This document shows, piece by piece, positions 55,365-64,000 of a stretch of DNA of 64,000 bases. The stretch covers positions 1 through 64,000 of the forward strand of contig CALVAK010000007.1 in NCBI GenBank assembly GCA_944325525.1, written 5' to 3'. The notes under the pieces are model-generated. The model did not search any database. It worked only from the letters and a program-made list of their open reading frames with translations, and was not told where the DNA came from. Position numbers and translations under genes: made by a program. Numbering within the stretch: position 1 is the stretch's first letter; each line of letters starts with the position of its first letter. The DNA is from Candidatus Gastranaerophilales bacterium (lineage in GTDB: Bacteria > Cyanobacteriota > Vampirovibrionia > Gastranaerophilales > Gastranaerophilaceae).

Positions 55365-56174
55365 ATGAGTGAAAAAGTTCAGGCACAAATTGGAATAATA
55401 GGCGGAAGCGGATTTTACAGTTTTTTTGAAGAATCAGGAGTTCCATATAGAGAAATTACTGTTGATACCCCGTACGGTAAACCTTCTGACCCGATAACTA
55501 TAGGTTGTATAAACGGTAAAAATGTTGCTTTTATTCCGAGGCACGGACGTGATCACAGATTCCTTCCTCATACTGTAAATTATCGTGCTAATGTTTGGGC
55601 TTTAAATTCACTTGGGGTTTCAAGGGTTATTTCTCCTTGTGCTGCCGGAAGTTTACAAAAACATGTTAAACCCGGAGATTTTGTTATTTGTGACCAATTT
55701 GTAGATTGGACGGACGGAAGAAAAAATACTTTCTTTGAAGGTCCTTTGTGTGTGCATCCCAGTGCTGCAGATCCTTATTGTCCGGAATTGAGAAGTATTG
55801 CAATAGATAAAGCAAAAGCTCTCGGTATAAATGTTCATGAAACAGGCACTGTTGTTGTTATTAATGGTCCGAGATTTACAACAAAAGCTGAATCAAAACT
55901 GTTCACTAATCAAGGCTGGGAAGTAATTAATATGAGCCAGTATCCTGAAGTCCATCTTGTAAGAGAACTTGATATGTGTCCGTTGACTATTGCTTTAATT
56001 ACTGATTATGATGCCGGACTTGTCGGTGATGTTCCTCCTGTTACTCATCAAGAAGTAATGCAGGTGTTTAAATCTAATATTAGCAAACTTAAAAAGTTGT
56101 TACTGGCTATTATAGAAACTATACCGATTGAAAGAAATAATTGCGAGTGTTATAAAACATCACAAACTTCTTAA
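55365..56174 (+). CDS. mtnP: Purine nucleoside phosphorylase / MTA phosphorylase
   Basis: 269 residues from the ATG at 55365, which has AGGAG eight bases upstream; an earlier ATG at 55326 has none. IGIIGGSGFYSF, PRHGRDHRFLPH and NMSQYPEVHLVRELD match the methylthioadenosine phosphorylase branch. It splits 5'-methylthioadenosine into adenine and methylthioribose-1-phosphate. A YggT-family gene follows after 16 bp. Confidence 0.92.
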   Translation: MSEKVQAQIGIIGGSGFYSFFEESGVPYREITVDTPYGKPSDPITIGCINGKNVAFIPRHGRDHRFLPHTVNYRANVWALNSLGVSRVISPCAAGSLQKHVKPGDFVICDQFVDWTDGRKNTFFEGPLCVHPSAADPYCPELRSIAIDKAKALGINVHETGTVVVINGPRFTTKAESKLFTNQGWEVINMSQYPEVHLVRELDMCPLTIALITDYDAGLVGDVPPVTHQEVMQVFKSNISKLKKLLLAIIETIPIERNNCECYKTSQTS

Positions 56175-56190
56175 TAAGGATTTCACTGTT

Positions 56191-56454
56191 ATGATTTCAT
56201 CGCTTGTTGCAATTTTATTTAAATTAATTTATTTGGTAATTATTGTTGTTGTTATTTTAAGCTGGATTCCGATATTTGACGCAAGGAAAGAACCTTTAGC
56301 TTCAATAATGAAAATCTACAATACAATAATGGCTCCTTTTAAATCTGTTATTCCTCCTATAGGTATGATTGATATTTCGCCGCTTATTGCTATTATTGTT
56401 CTTCAAATTATTGAACATCTTCTTTTAAGAATTCTGATAAATTTTGGACTTTAA
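56191..56454 (+). CDS. YggT-family membrane protein
   Basis: About 87 residues from the ATG at 56191 with AAGGA upstream. Two hydrophobic helices frame a loop reading WIPIFDARKEPLAS and a second conserved IYNTIMAPFKSVIPP. These features fit the YggT family, linked to membrane and division roles in other bacteria, with no known biochemical activity. It overlaps nothing; the BioY gene is convergent. Confidence 0.85.
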   Translation: MISSLVAILFKLIYLVIIVVVILSWIPIFDARKEPLASIMKIYNTIMAPFKSVIPPIGMIDISPLIAIIVLQIIEHLLLRILINFGL

Positions 56455-57096
56455 TTAACCCATAAAAAGCCATAAAAGTTTTCGGATGCCGAGTCCTATT
56501 AAAACAGCAATGAAACTGAAAACTATATCATAAAGTAATTTTGCTATTGACTGGTAATATATCCAATTTACTATAAAGTCAAAAGAATCGTGTCTTAATA
56601 GTGCTATGGCTGACATATATAATATTCCTATTATATGAATAATAAAAACACCAGAAAGAACGGATAGAATAATATTAACCATTGATGGTTTATGTTTAAT
56701 TTCTTTTCCTGCAAAAATAACAGCAAAAATATATGCAAAGATATATCCGAAATTATATTGAAAAATGTAAGGCATTCCACCTCCGAGTGCAAAAACCGGG
56801 AAAAACGGTGTAAGTCCTAATATTATATATATAAGAATTGCAATTAATCCCCAGTATTCGCCCAACAGGGCCGCAATAAACAATACAACCGGTATTTGTG
56901 GAATATATTCAAATTTTAAATATGTATATACTGAGTTTTCAGGAATGTTAAAGTTTATTTTTATTTGAGTAAATGTAGCAATCACTAAAAGAACGATACA
57001 TCCGGTTATAATTGCAAGTGTTCCCAAACAAAATTTTATACGGTGATTTTCACTGTGAAATTTTTTTATTTCTGCTTTTACTCTTTTATTCATCAT
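56455..57096 (-). CDS. bioY: BioY-type biotin transporter, ECF S component
   Basis: 213 residues with six hydrophobic segments. GEYWGLIAILIYIILG, FPVFALGG and FGYIFAYIFAVIFAG match the BioY family GxxxG-rich substrate-binding core. It imports biotin; ECF ATPase subunits are not in this window, so it would rely on a shared module. With bioD at 41.7 kb the cell may both make and scavenge biotin. It overlaps the rimI gene by 11 bases. Confidence 0.8.
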   Translation of the reverse strand: MMNKRVKAEIKKFHSENHRIKFCLGTLAIITGCIVLLVIATFTQIKINFNIPENSVYTYLKFEYIPQIPVVLFIAALLGEYWGLIAILIYIILGLTPFFPVFALGGGMPYIFQYNFGYIFAYIFAVIFAGKEIKHKPSMVNIILSVLSGVFIIHIIGILYMSAIALLRHDSFDFIVNWIYYQSIAKLLYDIVFSFIAVLIGLGIRKLLWLFMG

Positions 57097-57613
57097 AAGA
57101 TACTATTACTTTATTTATTTGTTTTTTTATTTTTTCAAAATTATTTTTAAATTTATCATACCAGATATTTTGAGTAAACATAATAAGTGCATTCTCGCCG
57201 TTATCCTGATAATAATTCTTTCTTACTCCGATAGATTCAAATAAAAATTTTTCATATAAAGATATAGCTGCCGTATTACTTTCTCTAACTTCCAGCGTTA
57301 TATATTTAACCATTTCTTTGTAACAATTATCTATTACTTGAATTAATAGAATTTGTGCAAGCTGTAGACTTCTGTATTCTGGATGAACTGCAAGTGTTGT
57401 AATATGAGCTTCTTCAAATATTTTCCAAAAACCGATATATGCAATTATTTTACTATTTATATCTTTTACGCAATAATAAAGTGCCAGATTGTTTGCAAGT
57501 TCATTATAAAATGAATTTTTAGACCAGTGATGGTCAGGATGAATAAGTTCTTCAATATGAAAAACTTCATTAACATCATCTGTTGACATTTTCACAACTT
57601 TAACACTATGCAT
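57086..57613 (-). CDS. rimI: GNAT acetyltransferase, RimI-like
   Basis: 175 residues of the GNAT fold. HITTLAVHPEYRSLQLAQILL is the acetyl-CoA loop (with LQLAQ replacing the typical R/Q-x-x-G-x-G/A), and ITLEVRESNTAAISLYEKF the C-terminal signature. RimI acetylates the N-terminus of ribosomal protein S18, a role I infer from family only. The ATG directly follows a hairpin that could occlude its ribosome site. A 30-residue C-terminal extension is Lys-rich. Confidence 0.8.
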   Translation of the reverse strand: MHSVKVVKMSTDDVNEVFHIEELIHPDHHWSKNSFYNELANNLALYYCVKDINSKIIAYIGFWKIFEEAHITTLAVHPEYRSLQLAQILLIQVIDNCYKEMVKYITLEVRESNTAAISLYEKFLFESIGVRKNYYQDNGENALIMFTQNIWYDKFKNNFEKIKKQINKVIVSYDE

Positions 57614-57614
57614 T

Positions 57615-57632
57615 TTAGCCCCTTTGGGCTAA
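57615..57632 (-). promoter_or_regulatory. Hairpin at the rimI ribosome site
   Basis: On the minus strand TTAGCCC-AAAG-GGGCTAA folds as a seven-base-pair stem ending two bases before the rimI ATG. The GGGG of the ribosome site lies in its 3' arm. Confidence 0.4.
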
Positions 57633-57681
57633 TTGTAACAAAGATGAATTAAACTTTCAAATAAACATGTGTATAAAATGA

Positions 57682-57687
57682 TATAAT
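57682..57687 (+). promoter_or_regulatory. -10 box giving a leaderless hemW mRNA
   Basis: TATAAT followed by seven T and then ATG at 57695. No ribosome site. Confidence 0.6.
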
Positions 57688-57694
57688 TTTTTTT

Positions 57695-58780
57695 ATGATT
57701 AAACATGCATATATTCATATTCCTTTTTGTATCCGAAAATGCAAATATTGTTCTTTTGTTTCCGGAAAAAATATAGAATATAAGGATATTTATATTAAAA
57801 CACTTTTAAAAGAAATAAAAAACCGCTATAAAAATGACAGTTTGAAAACACTCTATATAGGCGGAGGTACTCCTTCTTTATTAGATGTTAAAGATTTTGA
57901 ATTAATAATTTCTTCCTTTGTTTTTGATAAAAATCCTGAAATAACAATTGAAGCAAATCCTGAAACAATAAAAAAAAATAAAATAAAATCAATATATAGT
58001 CTTGGCTTTAACAGGGTTTCTCTTGGTGTCCAGACCTTTTATAATTCCATTTTAAAACAAATTGGCAGACTGCATAACGATATTGAAATATATAAAGCTG
58101 TGGATTATATAAAATCTGCGGGGTTTGAGAATATAAGTATTGACTTAATATACGGACTTCCCGGACAAACTTATGAAATGTTTGAAAAAGACTTAGAAAA
58201 AGCAATAACCCTCGATGTAAAACATGTTTCCGGCTACGGTCTTAAAATTGAGGAAAATTCTTTTTATTATGAACATCAACCAGAAAATATTCCTGATGAT
58301 GAAGTTCAGGCAAAGATGTATTTAAATATGATAGATAAGCTAAAAGAAAATAATTATAAACATTATGAAATAAGTAATTTTGCCAAAAAAGGATATGAAT
58401 CCAAACATAATTGCTGTTATTGGAAAAATGAAAATTATTATGGTTTTGGTCTAAATGCAAGCGGATATGAAGACAATATAAGATATAAAAATACTTCAGT
58501 ATTGGAAAAATATATTGTGAATCCTGAAGAAAAAGAAGAAAAAATATGCCTTAGCCGGCAGGAAACAATGGAAAACGAGATATTCCTTGCGTTAAGATTA
58601 AAAGAAGGTATAGATATTAATTCAATTAATAAAAAGTATAATATTGACTTTGAGGAAAAATACAAAAAAGTTATATCAAAATATCAAAAACTCAATATGC
58701 TGGAAATCGATAAAAACCATTATAGACTTACAAAGGAAGGTATTTTGTTAAGCAACAACATAATGGCTGATTTTTTATAA
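57695..58780 (+). CDS. hemW: Radical SAM heme chaperone HemW
   Basis: 361 residues. The radical-SAM motif is CIRKCKYCSF; YIGGGTPSLLD, LGVQTF and ISIDLIYGLPGQT follow. The order fits HemW (formerly HemN-like), a heme-transfer chaperone, rather than oxygen-independent coproporphyrinogen oxidase, which has an N-terminal extension with extra residues before the CxxxCxxC. It overlaps the next gene convergently by six bases. Confidence 0.92.
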   Translation: MIKHAYIHIPFCIRKCKYCSFVSGKNIEYKDIYIKTLLKEIKNRYKNDSLKTLYIGGGTPSLLDVKDFELIISSFVFDKNPEITIEANPETIKKNKIKSIYSLGFNRVSLGVQTFYNSILKQIGRLHNDIEIYKAVDYIKSAGFENISIDLIYGLPGQTYEMFEKDLEKAITLDVKHVSGYGLKIEENSFYYEHQPENIPDDEVQAKMYLNMIDKLKENNYKHYEISNFAKKGYESKHNCCYWKNENYYGFGLNASGYEDNIRYKNTSVLEKYIVNPEEKEEKICLSRQETMENEIFLALRLKEGIDINSINKKYNIDFEEKYKKVISKYQKLNMLEIDKNHYRLTKEGILLSNNIMADFL

Positions 58781-59482
58781 ACTCTTTTGCTGTGAACCTG
58801 TCTTGGAACCTGCAAGGATGAATGTTAAAGGTAAAACTTTTGATGTAACAGAAGATAGAGACGGTGTATCTTTTAACAGCATATTAGCAGTGAAGCACAA
58901 ATCATCTGCGTGTATAAGATAATCTGAAAGTGCAACATTATGTTTTTTATCTTCATTAAAGATTTTATTGTTTACTTTATTCATTATACTGTTGCCTACT
59001 TCCATACCTGTAATAATTGAAGCTACGGTTGTAATAAATTTAGGAATATTTTTCAAAACCGGATTTATAAATTTTGCTGCTTTGTTTGATGGGTTTAATT
59101 GTGGAAGAGTAAATTTTGATTTTTCTAATAATTTATTTCCTATAGCAAGAAAACCTATTGGAAAAAGTAAATTTCCGAAAAATTGCTGTGAAGCTTCTCT
59201 TAATTTTGGTTTTACATTTTCTTTGTTTTTATCGGCGATAAGTCCGCCGGTTAATCCTCCGATAATTGAACCTGCTCCTATAGCTATTACATCCTTTTCT
59301 GCATAAGATAAGTTTTTTAATGTTTGTAATGGATTTCCTTTTTTCGATGCTATATAAATTCCGCCTACAGCAGCTGCAATACCTGCTGCACTACCTGCAG
59401 CGGCTCCGATTATTGTTCTTTTTCTGTTTCTTATAGGATCTATACTTGATTGTGTAGAATAATTTACTTTTTGTATTGACAT
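58775..59482 (-). CDS. Hypothetical glycine-zipper membrane protein
   Basis: 235 residues I cannot assign. Two alanine/glycine-zipper helices (IIGAAAGSAAGIAAAVGG, about 25-45, and AIGAGSIIGGLTGGLIAD, about 65-85), then a largely soluble C-terminal part. The N-terminus MSIQKVNYSTQSS gives no signal peptide. It has no neighbour on its own strand. ACTCCT just before the ATG is a GGAGT ribosome site, which supports expression. Confidence 0.6.
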   Translation of the reverse strand: MSIQKVNYSTQSSIDPIRNRKRTIIGAAAGSAAGIAAAVGGIYIASKKGNPLQTLKNLSYAEKDVIAIGAGSIIGGLTGGLIADKNKENVKPKLREASQQFFGNLLFPIGFLAIGNKLLEKSKFTLPQLNPSNKAAKFINPVLKNIPKFITTVASIITGMEVGNSIMNKVNNKIFNEDKKHNVALSDYLIHADDLCFTANMLLKDTPSLSSVTSKVLPLTFILAGSKTGSQQKSL

Positions 59483-59618
59483 TTTTACTCCTGAAAAGAC
59501 ATTTGAAATAAATTCTGAAAATATGTAATTTTGTTACTTTGTTAATTCTTTTTTACATATCTAAACAATCCGGATATATTATTATAAAATAAAAAACAAA
59601 AACGGACAATATGATAAT

Positions 59619-60395
59619 ATGATTGATACTCATGCACATATAAATTTTAACGAATACAGTAATAACTTTGATAAATTTATAAATAATTTAAAATCTAAAA
59701 ATATTGAGAAGGTAATAATTCCGGGAGTTGAACCTTCTTTGTTTTCGCAAATAATTAACCTTTGTGATAAGTATGATATGTTATACGGAGCAATAGGAAT
59801 ACATCCTTCAGAATATTTAACATACAATTCAGAGTCACAAGAAAAAATATATGAATATACAAAACATAAGAAAATTGTTGCAATAGGAGAAATAGGGCTT
59901 GATTATCATTATGGTTTTGAATATAAAAAAGAACAAAAAATTATATTTGAGAAACAACTTGAAATAGCTTCAGAAATACAAATTCCGGTAATTATACACG
60001 ATAGAGATGCTCACGAAGATGCGTTCAATATAATAAAAAAATACAATTTAAAAAATGTTGTTTTTCATTGTTTTTCTGGCGATACAGATTTCGCTTTAAA
60101 ATGTGTTGAAAACGGATATTATATAGCTATAGGCGGTGTTGTTACATTTAAAAACGCCATTATGTTAAAAGAAGCAGTAAAAAATATTCCTATAGAAAAT
60201 ATGCTGCTGGAAACGGATTCGCCTTATCTTGCTCCTGTTCCGTTCCGGGGAAAGATAAATTCACCTGAATATCTTGTATATATTGCAAGAGAGATAGCTC
60301 TAATTAAGAATATAAATTCAGAAGAAGTTGAAAAGCAGACAACAATAAATGCAAAAAGGATTTTTGATTTTAATGGTCAGAGAAAGATTGGATAA
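59619..60395 (+). CDS. tatD: TatD-family deoxyribonuclease
   Basis: 258 residues. Metal ligands: MIDTHAHINF, GEIGLDYH (catalytic Glu), IIHDRDAHED, FHCFSGD and LETDSPYLAP. A metal-dependent DNase/3'-5' exonuclease. It overlaps the tlyA reading frame near its end and starts the tatD-tlyA unit. No ribosome site; a GATAAT directly precedes the ATG. Confidence 0.94.
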   Translation: MIDTHAHINFNEYSNNFDKFINNLKSKNIEKVIIPGVEPSLFSQIINLCDKYDMLYGAIGIHPSEYLTYNSESQEKIYEYTKHKKIVAIGEIGLDYHYGFEYKKEQKIIFEKQLEIASEIQIPVIIHDRDAHEDAFNIIKKYNLKNVVFHCFSGDTDFALKCVENGYYIAIGGVVTFKNAIMLKEAVKNIPIENMLLETDSPYLAPVPFRGKINSPEYLVYIAREIALIKNINSEEVEKQTTINAKRIFDFNGQRKIG

Positions 60396-61179
60396 GATAC
60401 TTACTGAAAAAGGTTTTTTTGAAACAAAAAGCAAAGCTCAGGCTGCTATAATGGCAGGAGATGTTAAAGTTAACGGAATTGTTATTACAAAGTCCGGGTA
60501 TATGTTAAATTCCGAAGAAAACAATAATTTCGAAATAAAATCAATGCCGTTTGTATCAAGAGGAGGATTTAAACTTCAAAAAGCATTACAAGTATTTGAT
60601 ATAAATTTGAAAAACAGAATATGTCTTGATGCCGGAGCTTCAACAGGAGGTTTTACAGATTGTATGCTTCAGAATGGAGCAAAAAAAGTATACAGCGTAG
60701 ATGTAGGCTACGGGCAAATATCATGGAAATTAAGAACAGATAACCGTGTGAAAGTTATAGAGAGAATTAATATTAAAAACTGTGAGTTTGAAGATATATA
60801 TTCTGCTGATGAGCCTCTTGCTGATTTTTTTACAATGGATTTATCTTTTATATCAATAACAAAAGTATTAAATAATATAATTAAATTAGCCGGTAATGAT
60901 GGTTTTGAAATTGTATCCCTTATAAAACCACAGTTTGAAGCCGGAAAAAATCAGGTGGGTAAAAACGGGGTTGTAAGAGATATTCAGGTACATATTGAAA
61001 TTGTTAATAATATTATCAATTTTTGTAATCAAATAAATCTTAAAGTAAAAAATTTAACATTCTCTCCAATAAGAGGTCCTAAAGGAAATATAGAATATTT
61101 AATCCATCTGGCAGATAAGGGAGAAGCGAATGAAATAAATGTTAATGAGATAATAGAAAAAGCTAACAGGGAAATATAA
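60373..61179 (+). CDS. tlyA: TlyA-type rRNA 2'-O-methyltransferase
   Basis: 268 residues from the ATG at 60373. An S4 RNA-binding domain at the N-terminus (MVRERLDKILTEKGFFETK), then a FtsJ-like domain with SAM motif DAGASTGGFTDCML and KPQFEAG. TlyA methylates 16S/23S rRNA cytidines at the ribose and is linked to capreomycin susceptibility in mycobacteria. It overlaps tatD by 23 bases, so their translation may be coupled. Confidence 0.93.
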   Translation: MVRERLDKILTEKGFFETKSKAQAAIMAGDVKVNGIVITKSGYMLNSEENNNFEIKSMPFVSRGGFKLQKALQVFDINLKNRICLDAGASTGGFTDCMLQNGAKKVYSVDVGYGQISWKLRTDNRVKVIERINIKNCEFEDIYSADEPLADFFTMDLSFISITKVLNNIIKLAGNDGFEIVSLIKPQFEAGKNQVGKNGVVRDIQVHIEIVNNIINFCNQINLKVKNLTFSPIRGPKGNIEYLIHLADKGEANEINVNEIIEKANREI

Positions 61180-61180
61180 T

Positions 61181-61411
61181 TTACTGATTTACCGCAAGGT
61201 TTAACTTTTGCTGTACCGGTTCTGCTTCAAATAAATCTCCAACATTACAGCCTAAAGCTTCACATAATCTGTCCATGTTTTCATACGATGGCTGAGTTCT
61301 CCCGCTTGCCCAGGAATATACTGTTTGCTGCGGCAGATTTAATACCTTCGCAAGTTTGTATAAACTCCAGCCTTTTTTTGATTTTACGGTTTCTTTTATT
61401 TTTATTTTCAT
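61181..61411 (-). CDS. XRE-family transcriptional regulator
   Basis: 76 residues, a lone helix-turn-helix: VKSKKGWSLYKLAKVLNLP, then TVYSWASGRTQPSYENMDRL and an acidic tail. AAAGGGGAG lies before the ATG. A 22-bp perfect palindrome at 61435-61456 covers its promoter, so it is probably autoregulated. It converges with tlyA and the two coding ends are one base apart. Confidence 0.85.
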   Translation of the reverse strand: MKIKIKETVKSKKGWSLYKLAKVLNLPQQTVYSWASGRTQPSYENMDRLCEALGCNVGDLFEAEPVQQKLNLAVNQ

Positions 61412-61434
61412 TTCTTCTCCCCTTTGTTCAACAT

Positions 61435-61456
61435 ATACATATAATATTATATGTAT
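61435..61456. promoter_or_regulatory. Operator palindrome of the XRE gene
   Basis: ATACATATAAT followed by its exact complement, 22 bp, centred about 34 bases before the XRE start codon. It contains a TATAAT-like box for the minus-strand promoter. Confidence 0.6.
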
Positions 61457-61716
61457 GTTACATTTGTTAATATACTATATAGATTAATTTTTTATGGCTT
61501 GTATATTAAAAAATTAATTGTAAATGCTTTAAAATAAACTATTTAAGCTTTTTTTTGAAAAAATCATACGTTTAATTTATTTTTTCGGTGGAATATAACT
61601 TTTATAATTGATTTTATGGTAGAAAACTTTATATAATTAGGTATATAATTTATAATAATGTATGGTTGTTTTTATAATTTCGGAAATAAATTAAAAACAA
61701 TAATGAGGATATTGAT

Positions 61717-62523
61717 ATGAAAAAAATTTTTATACTGGGTTTAGTATTTTCAATAATTTGTATAGGTACAATGAAGTCGGTTTTAGCAGATGAAACATAT
61801 TCAGATGCATCTATTATAAAAGGAGCAATTGCAAAGTATAAAAATAAAAATTATTTAGGTTGTATTTCTGATTTACGTATGTACTTAACTCAGGATCCTT
61901 CAAGTGCAATTGCCTGGTATTATCTTGGAAACTCATATATGAATATAGCAATGAAGACAGAAGCTCATCAGGCTTTTGACAGGGTTGTCCAGCTAAATTC
62001 CGTACCGAAACTGACTTCATATTCAATACAGGCAAAAATATGTATGGAAAATCCTACAAAATGCCAGTATCAAGATTTTACTTATGATGAAATAGTAAAA
62101 CTAAAAGCTGACCCGATGACATTTTTAGATCAGTATTTTGCATCCTTAAGCGGAGAAAATAAAGATGTAAGTCAGATTGAAATAGAAAGACTTATAGAAG
62201 GATATTATCGTAATAATATTCATCCTTCGGCAAGAGATTTTATTATGCAGGAACAGGCTAAAATGAAGCAGTTAGAAATTAATGCTAACAAAGCAAGTAT
62301 TGATAGTCCGGATAAATTAGCTTATGCAGTTAAAGATTTGCAAAAAAACAATGAAATAAAAAGCATGGCTATGATGCTTGATGTTATGAACAATAATAAC
62401 AAAAAGGATGATAGTAGTCTTCTAAGTTATTATAAATCCGGAAATAACGAATCAAATTCAAATATTACACCCGAAATGATTCAAACTATGATGATGTCAA
62501 ATATGATGTTGATGCCGAATTAA
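61717..62523 (+). CDS. Secreted TPR protein
   Basis: 268 residues with a cleavable signal peptide (MKKIFILGLVFSIICIGTMK, cleavage near VLA-DET). One or two TPR motifs (about 50-110: SAIAWYYLGNSYMNIAMKTEAHQAFDR-type, split). The C-terminal region is Asn/Met/Gln-rich and ends in repeated MM. GAGG before the ATG. It precedes a second TPR gene by only six bases, so they are co-transcribed. Function unknown. Confidence 0.75.
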   Translation: MKKIFILGLVFSIICIGTMKSVLADETYSDASIIKGAIAKYKNKNYLGCISDLRMYLTQDPSSAIAWYYLGNSYMNIAMKTEAHQAFDRVVQLNSVPKLTSYSIQAKICMENPTKCQYQDFTYDEIVKLKADPMTFLDQYFASLSGENKDVSQIEIERLIEGYYRNNIHPSARDFIMQEQAKMKQLEINANKASIDSPDKLAYAVKDLQKNNEIKSMAMMLDVMNNNNKKDDSSLLSYYKSGNNESNSNITPEMIQTMMMSNMMLMPN

Positions 62524-62528
62524 TAGAA

Positions 62529-63209
62529 ATGAATAAAAAAGAAATAGAAAATCTTTTCTATATAAAAAAAGACTACTCCAAGATAAAAGAATTACTAAAA
62601 AATTCAGAAGAATCTTGGAGCTTTGTTATACTGGGGAAAATTTTTCTTAAGGAATTGGATGTTCAATCGGCATATAAATATTTTTTAAAAGCGGGTAAAA
62701 TGTTTGAATGCGGTTATTGTAAATTTATTTCGGGAAATCTTTCCGAGGCAAAAAGTATTCTTTCCCCGATAAAAGAAAAATATCCGAACGCTAATTGGGT
62801 TTTATTTTTAATAAATCTTGTTCAAGATAAAGTGAGCAATATTTATCCTACTTATTTTCAAATAAGAAATTTTTATGAACAGGATATTGAAATGCTTTTT
62901 AAATTGGGGCAGCATGAAATAATAGAAAAAATAATAGGAAAAATTTCTTGCTTTGAGGTATTTAATAAAGAAATATACAAATATACGGCAAGAGTTTTAT
63001 ATAATAATAATTATAATAGCCAGGCAGAGAAGTTTTTAAAAAAGAGTCTTGAAATATATTATAAAGATCCGGAAACTCATTATTTACTTGGGGAATTATA
63101 TTTAAAGGAAAATAAAAAATATCTTGCTAAACAGGAATTTATTAAGGCAGATGAAGTTAATCAGGGGTATATTCCTGCCGTTGTAAAATTAAAGGAAATT
63201 ATAAATTGA
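62529..63209 (+). CDS. TPR protein
   Basis: 226 residues without a signal peptide. TPR-like helices occur at about 40-80 and 170-220 (AEKFLKKSLEIYYKDPETHYLLGELYLKE, part of a repeat, shown here as its key stretch YYKDPETHYLLGELYL). It probably binds other proteins. It is coupled to the secreted TPR gene but is cytoplasmic in prediction, an odd pairing. Function unknown. Confidence 0.72.
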   Translation: MNKKEIENLFYIKKDYSKIKELLKNSEESWSFVILGKIFLKELDVQSAYKYFLKAGKMFECGYCKFISGNLSEAKSILSPIKEKYPNANWVLFLINLVQDKVSNIYPTYFQIRNFYEQDIEMLFKLGQHEIIEKIIGKISCFEVFNKEIYKYTARVLYNNNYNSQAEKFLKKSLEIYYKDPETHYLLGELYLKENKKYLAKQEFIKADEVNQGYIPAVVKLKEIIN

Positions 63210-63272
63210 TTGTATAATTTATATTATGGTGTAAAATAATAATAATAGAGTCTTATTAGGAGAAGTAAAGCA

Positions 63273-64000
63273 ATGTTTGAACGTTTTACGGAAAAGGCTA
63301 TAAAAGTAATAATGCTTGCACAGGAAGAAGCAAGAAGACTAGGTCATAATTTTGTAGGTACAGAACAGGTTTTACTGGGTTTAATCGGTGAAGGCACCGG
63401 TGTAGCAGCAAAAACATTAAAAGCAATGGGTGTTACATTAAAAGATGCCAGGGTAGAAGTTGAAAAAATTATAGGCAGAGGTTCGGGCTTTGTTGCAGTA
63501 GAAATTCCTTTTACGCCTAGAGCAAAAAGAGTTCTTGAATTGTCCTGGGATGAAGCAAGACAATTAGGACACAATTATATAGGAACGGAACATCTTCTTT
63601 TAGGATTGATAAGAGAAGGAGAAGGTGTCGCCGCAAGAGTACTGGAAAATCTCGGAGTGGATTTAAATAAAGTAAGAAGTAATGTTATAAAAATGCTTGG
63701 TGAAACAAAACCGGCACAAACTGCATCTGCAACAACATCTTCTTCAGGCAAAACAAAAACCCCGAGTCTGGATGAATTCGGTACGGATTTAACACTTGCT
63801 GCTCAGGAACAGAGGCTTGACCCTGTTGTTGGCAGAGAAAAAGAAATAGAACGTGTTATACAAATTCTTGCAAGAAGAACAAAAAATAATCCTGTTTTGC
63901 TGGGTGAACCCGGTGTTGGAAAAACTGCGGTTGTGGAAGGGTTAGCTGCAAGAATAGTTAATTCGGAAGTTCCTGATATTCTTGAAGGTAAAAAAGTTGT
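63273..64000 (+). CDS. clpC: ATP-dependent Clp protease ATP-binding subunit ClpC (5' part)
   Basis: 242 codons, open at the right edge of the window, so only the N-terminal third is seen. Two Clp_N repeats (residues 1 to about 145), a Thr/Ser-rich linker ([10 protein letters not shown]), then the first AAA+ domain with Walker [10 protein letters not shown] near residue 211. It unfolds proteins for ClpP. AGGAGAAG lies upstream of the ATG. The ClpN repeats distinguish ClpC from ClpA. Confidence 0.95.
   Translation, partial: MFERFTEKAIKVIMLAQEEARRLGHNFVGTEQVLLGLIGEGTGVAAKTLKAMGVTLKDARVEVEKIIGRGSGFVAVEIPFTPRAKRVLELSWDEARQLGHNYIGTEHLLLGLIREGEGVAARVLENLGVDLNKVRSNVIKMLGETKPAQTASATTSSSGKTKTPSLDEFGTDLTLAAQEQRLDPVVGREKEIERVIQILARRTKNNPVLLGEPGVGKTAVVEGLAARIVNSEVPDILEGKKV

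Overview
The window is AT-rich, densely coded DNA from a Gram-negative-type bacterium. It has a TonB/ExbBD envelope energy system, pseudopilin-like proteins with class III leaders, a class A penicillin-binding protein, RNase Y, ClpC, ThyX and a separate GlyQ subunit. That mix, with the style of the pilin-like proteins, suggests a gut Cyanobacteriota/Melainabacteria (Vampirovibrionia, Gastranaerophilales-like) genome. This is inference from gene content; no rRNA is present.

Layout. 1-820: two tandem palindromic repeats, then a duplicated block carrying the 3' end of a tRNA-Leu gene, then the intact tRNA-Leu (minus strand). 1-8 kb: rny, a YmdB-type phosphoesterase, a PHP phosphoesterase, a pseudopilin-like protein and ppdK. 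8-13.3 kb: a minimal chemosensory cluster (tandem CheW protein, receptor without a sensor domain, 1008-residue CheA). 13.3-16 kb: two PlsC-type acyltransferases and gap. 16-19.8 kb: WG-repeat protein, small regulators and a repeat cluster. 19.8-26 kb: glyQ, an amino-acid permease, nadE, glnA and tRNA-His.

26-33.2 kb is the accessory island: a HigBA-like toxin-antitoxin pair with an operator, a broken gene, a 13-repeat type II-C CRISPR array, a tracrRNA, cas2-cas1-cas9 (minus strand), an unannotated 29-residue membrane peptide and tRNA-Ala. Every CRISPR repeat ends in an extended -10 promoter, as in Neisseria and Campylobacter. The array appears to extend one unit to the left through a decayed repeat that kept only this promoter end.

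33.4-64 kb: a BadF-type activase with an unknown partner, Nudix/HAD/IspF, a tonB-exbB-exbD-exbD operon, two secreted paralogues, bioD, a class A PBP, a minus-strand growth operon (thyX-prfA-rsmH-ftsL-ftsI-murE-gpsA-GT41), a pilin-like protein, mtnP, yggT, bioY, rimI, hemW, tatD, tlyA, two TPR proteins and the start of clpC, which runs off the window.

Two recurrent themes go beyond single genes. Several genes have a TATAAT box ending 6-7 bases before the ATG and no Shine-Dalgarno sequence, which suggests leaderless mRNAs. Several families of long palindromic repeats share core motifs while differing in their stems. The most unusual items are the self-promoting CRISPR array with its cryptic extra unit, the hidden membrane peptide beside cas9, the palindromic repeat families, and the BadF activase pair.
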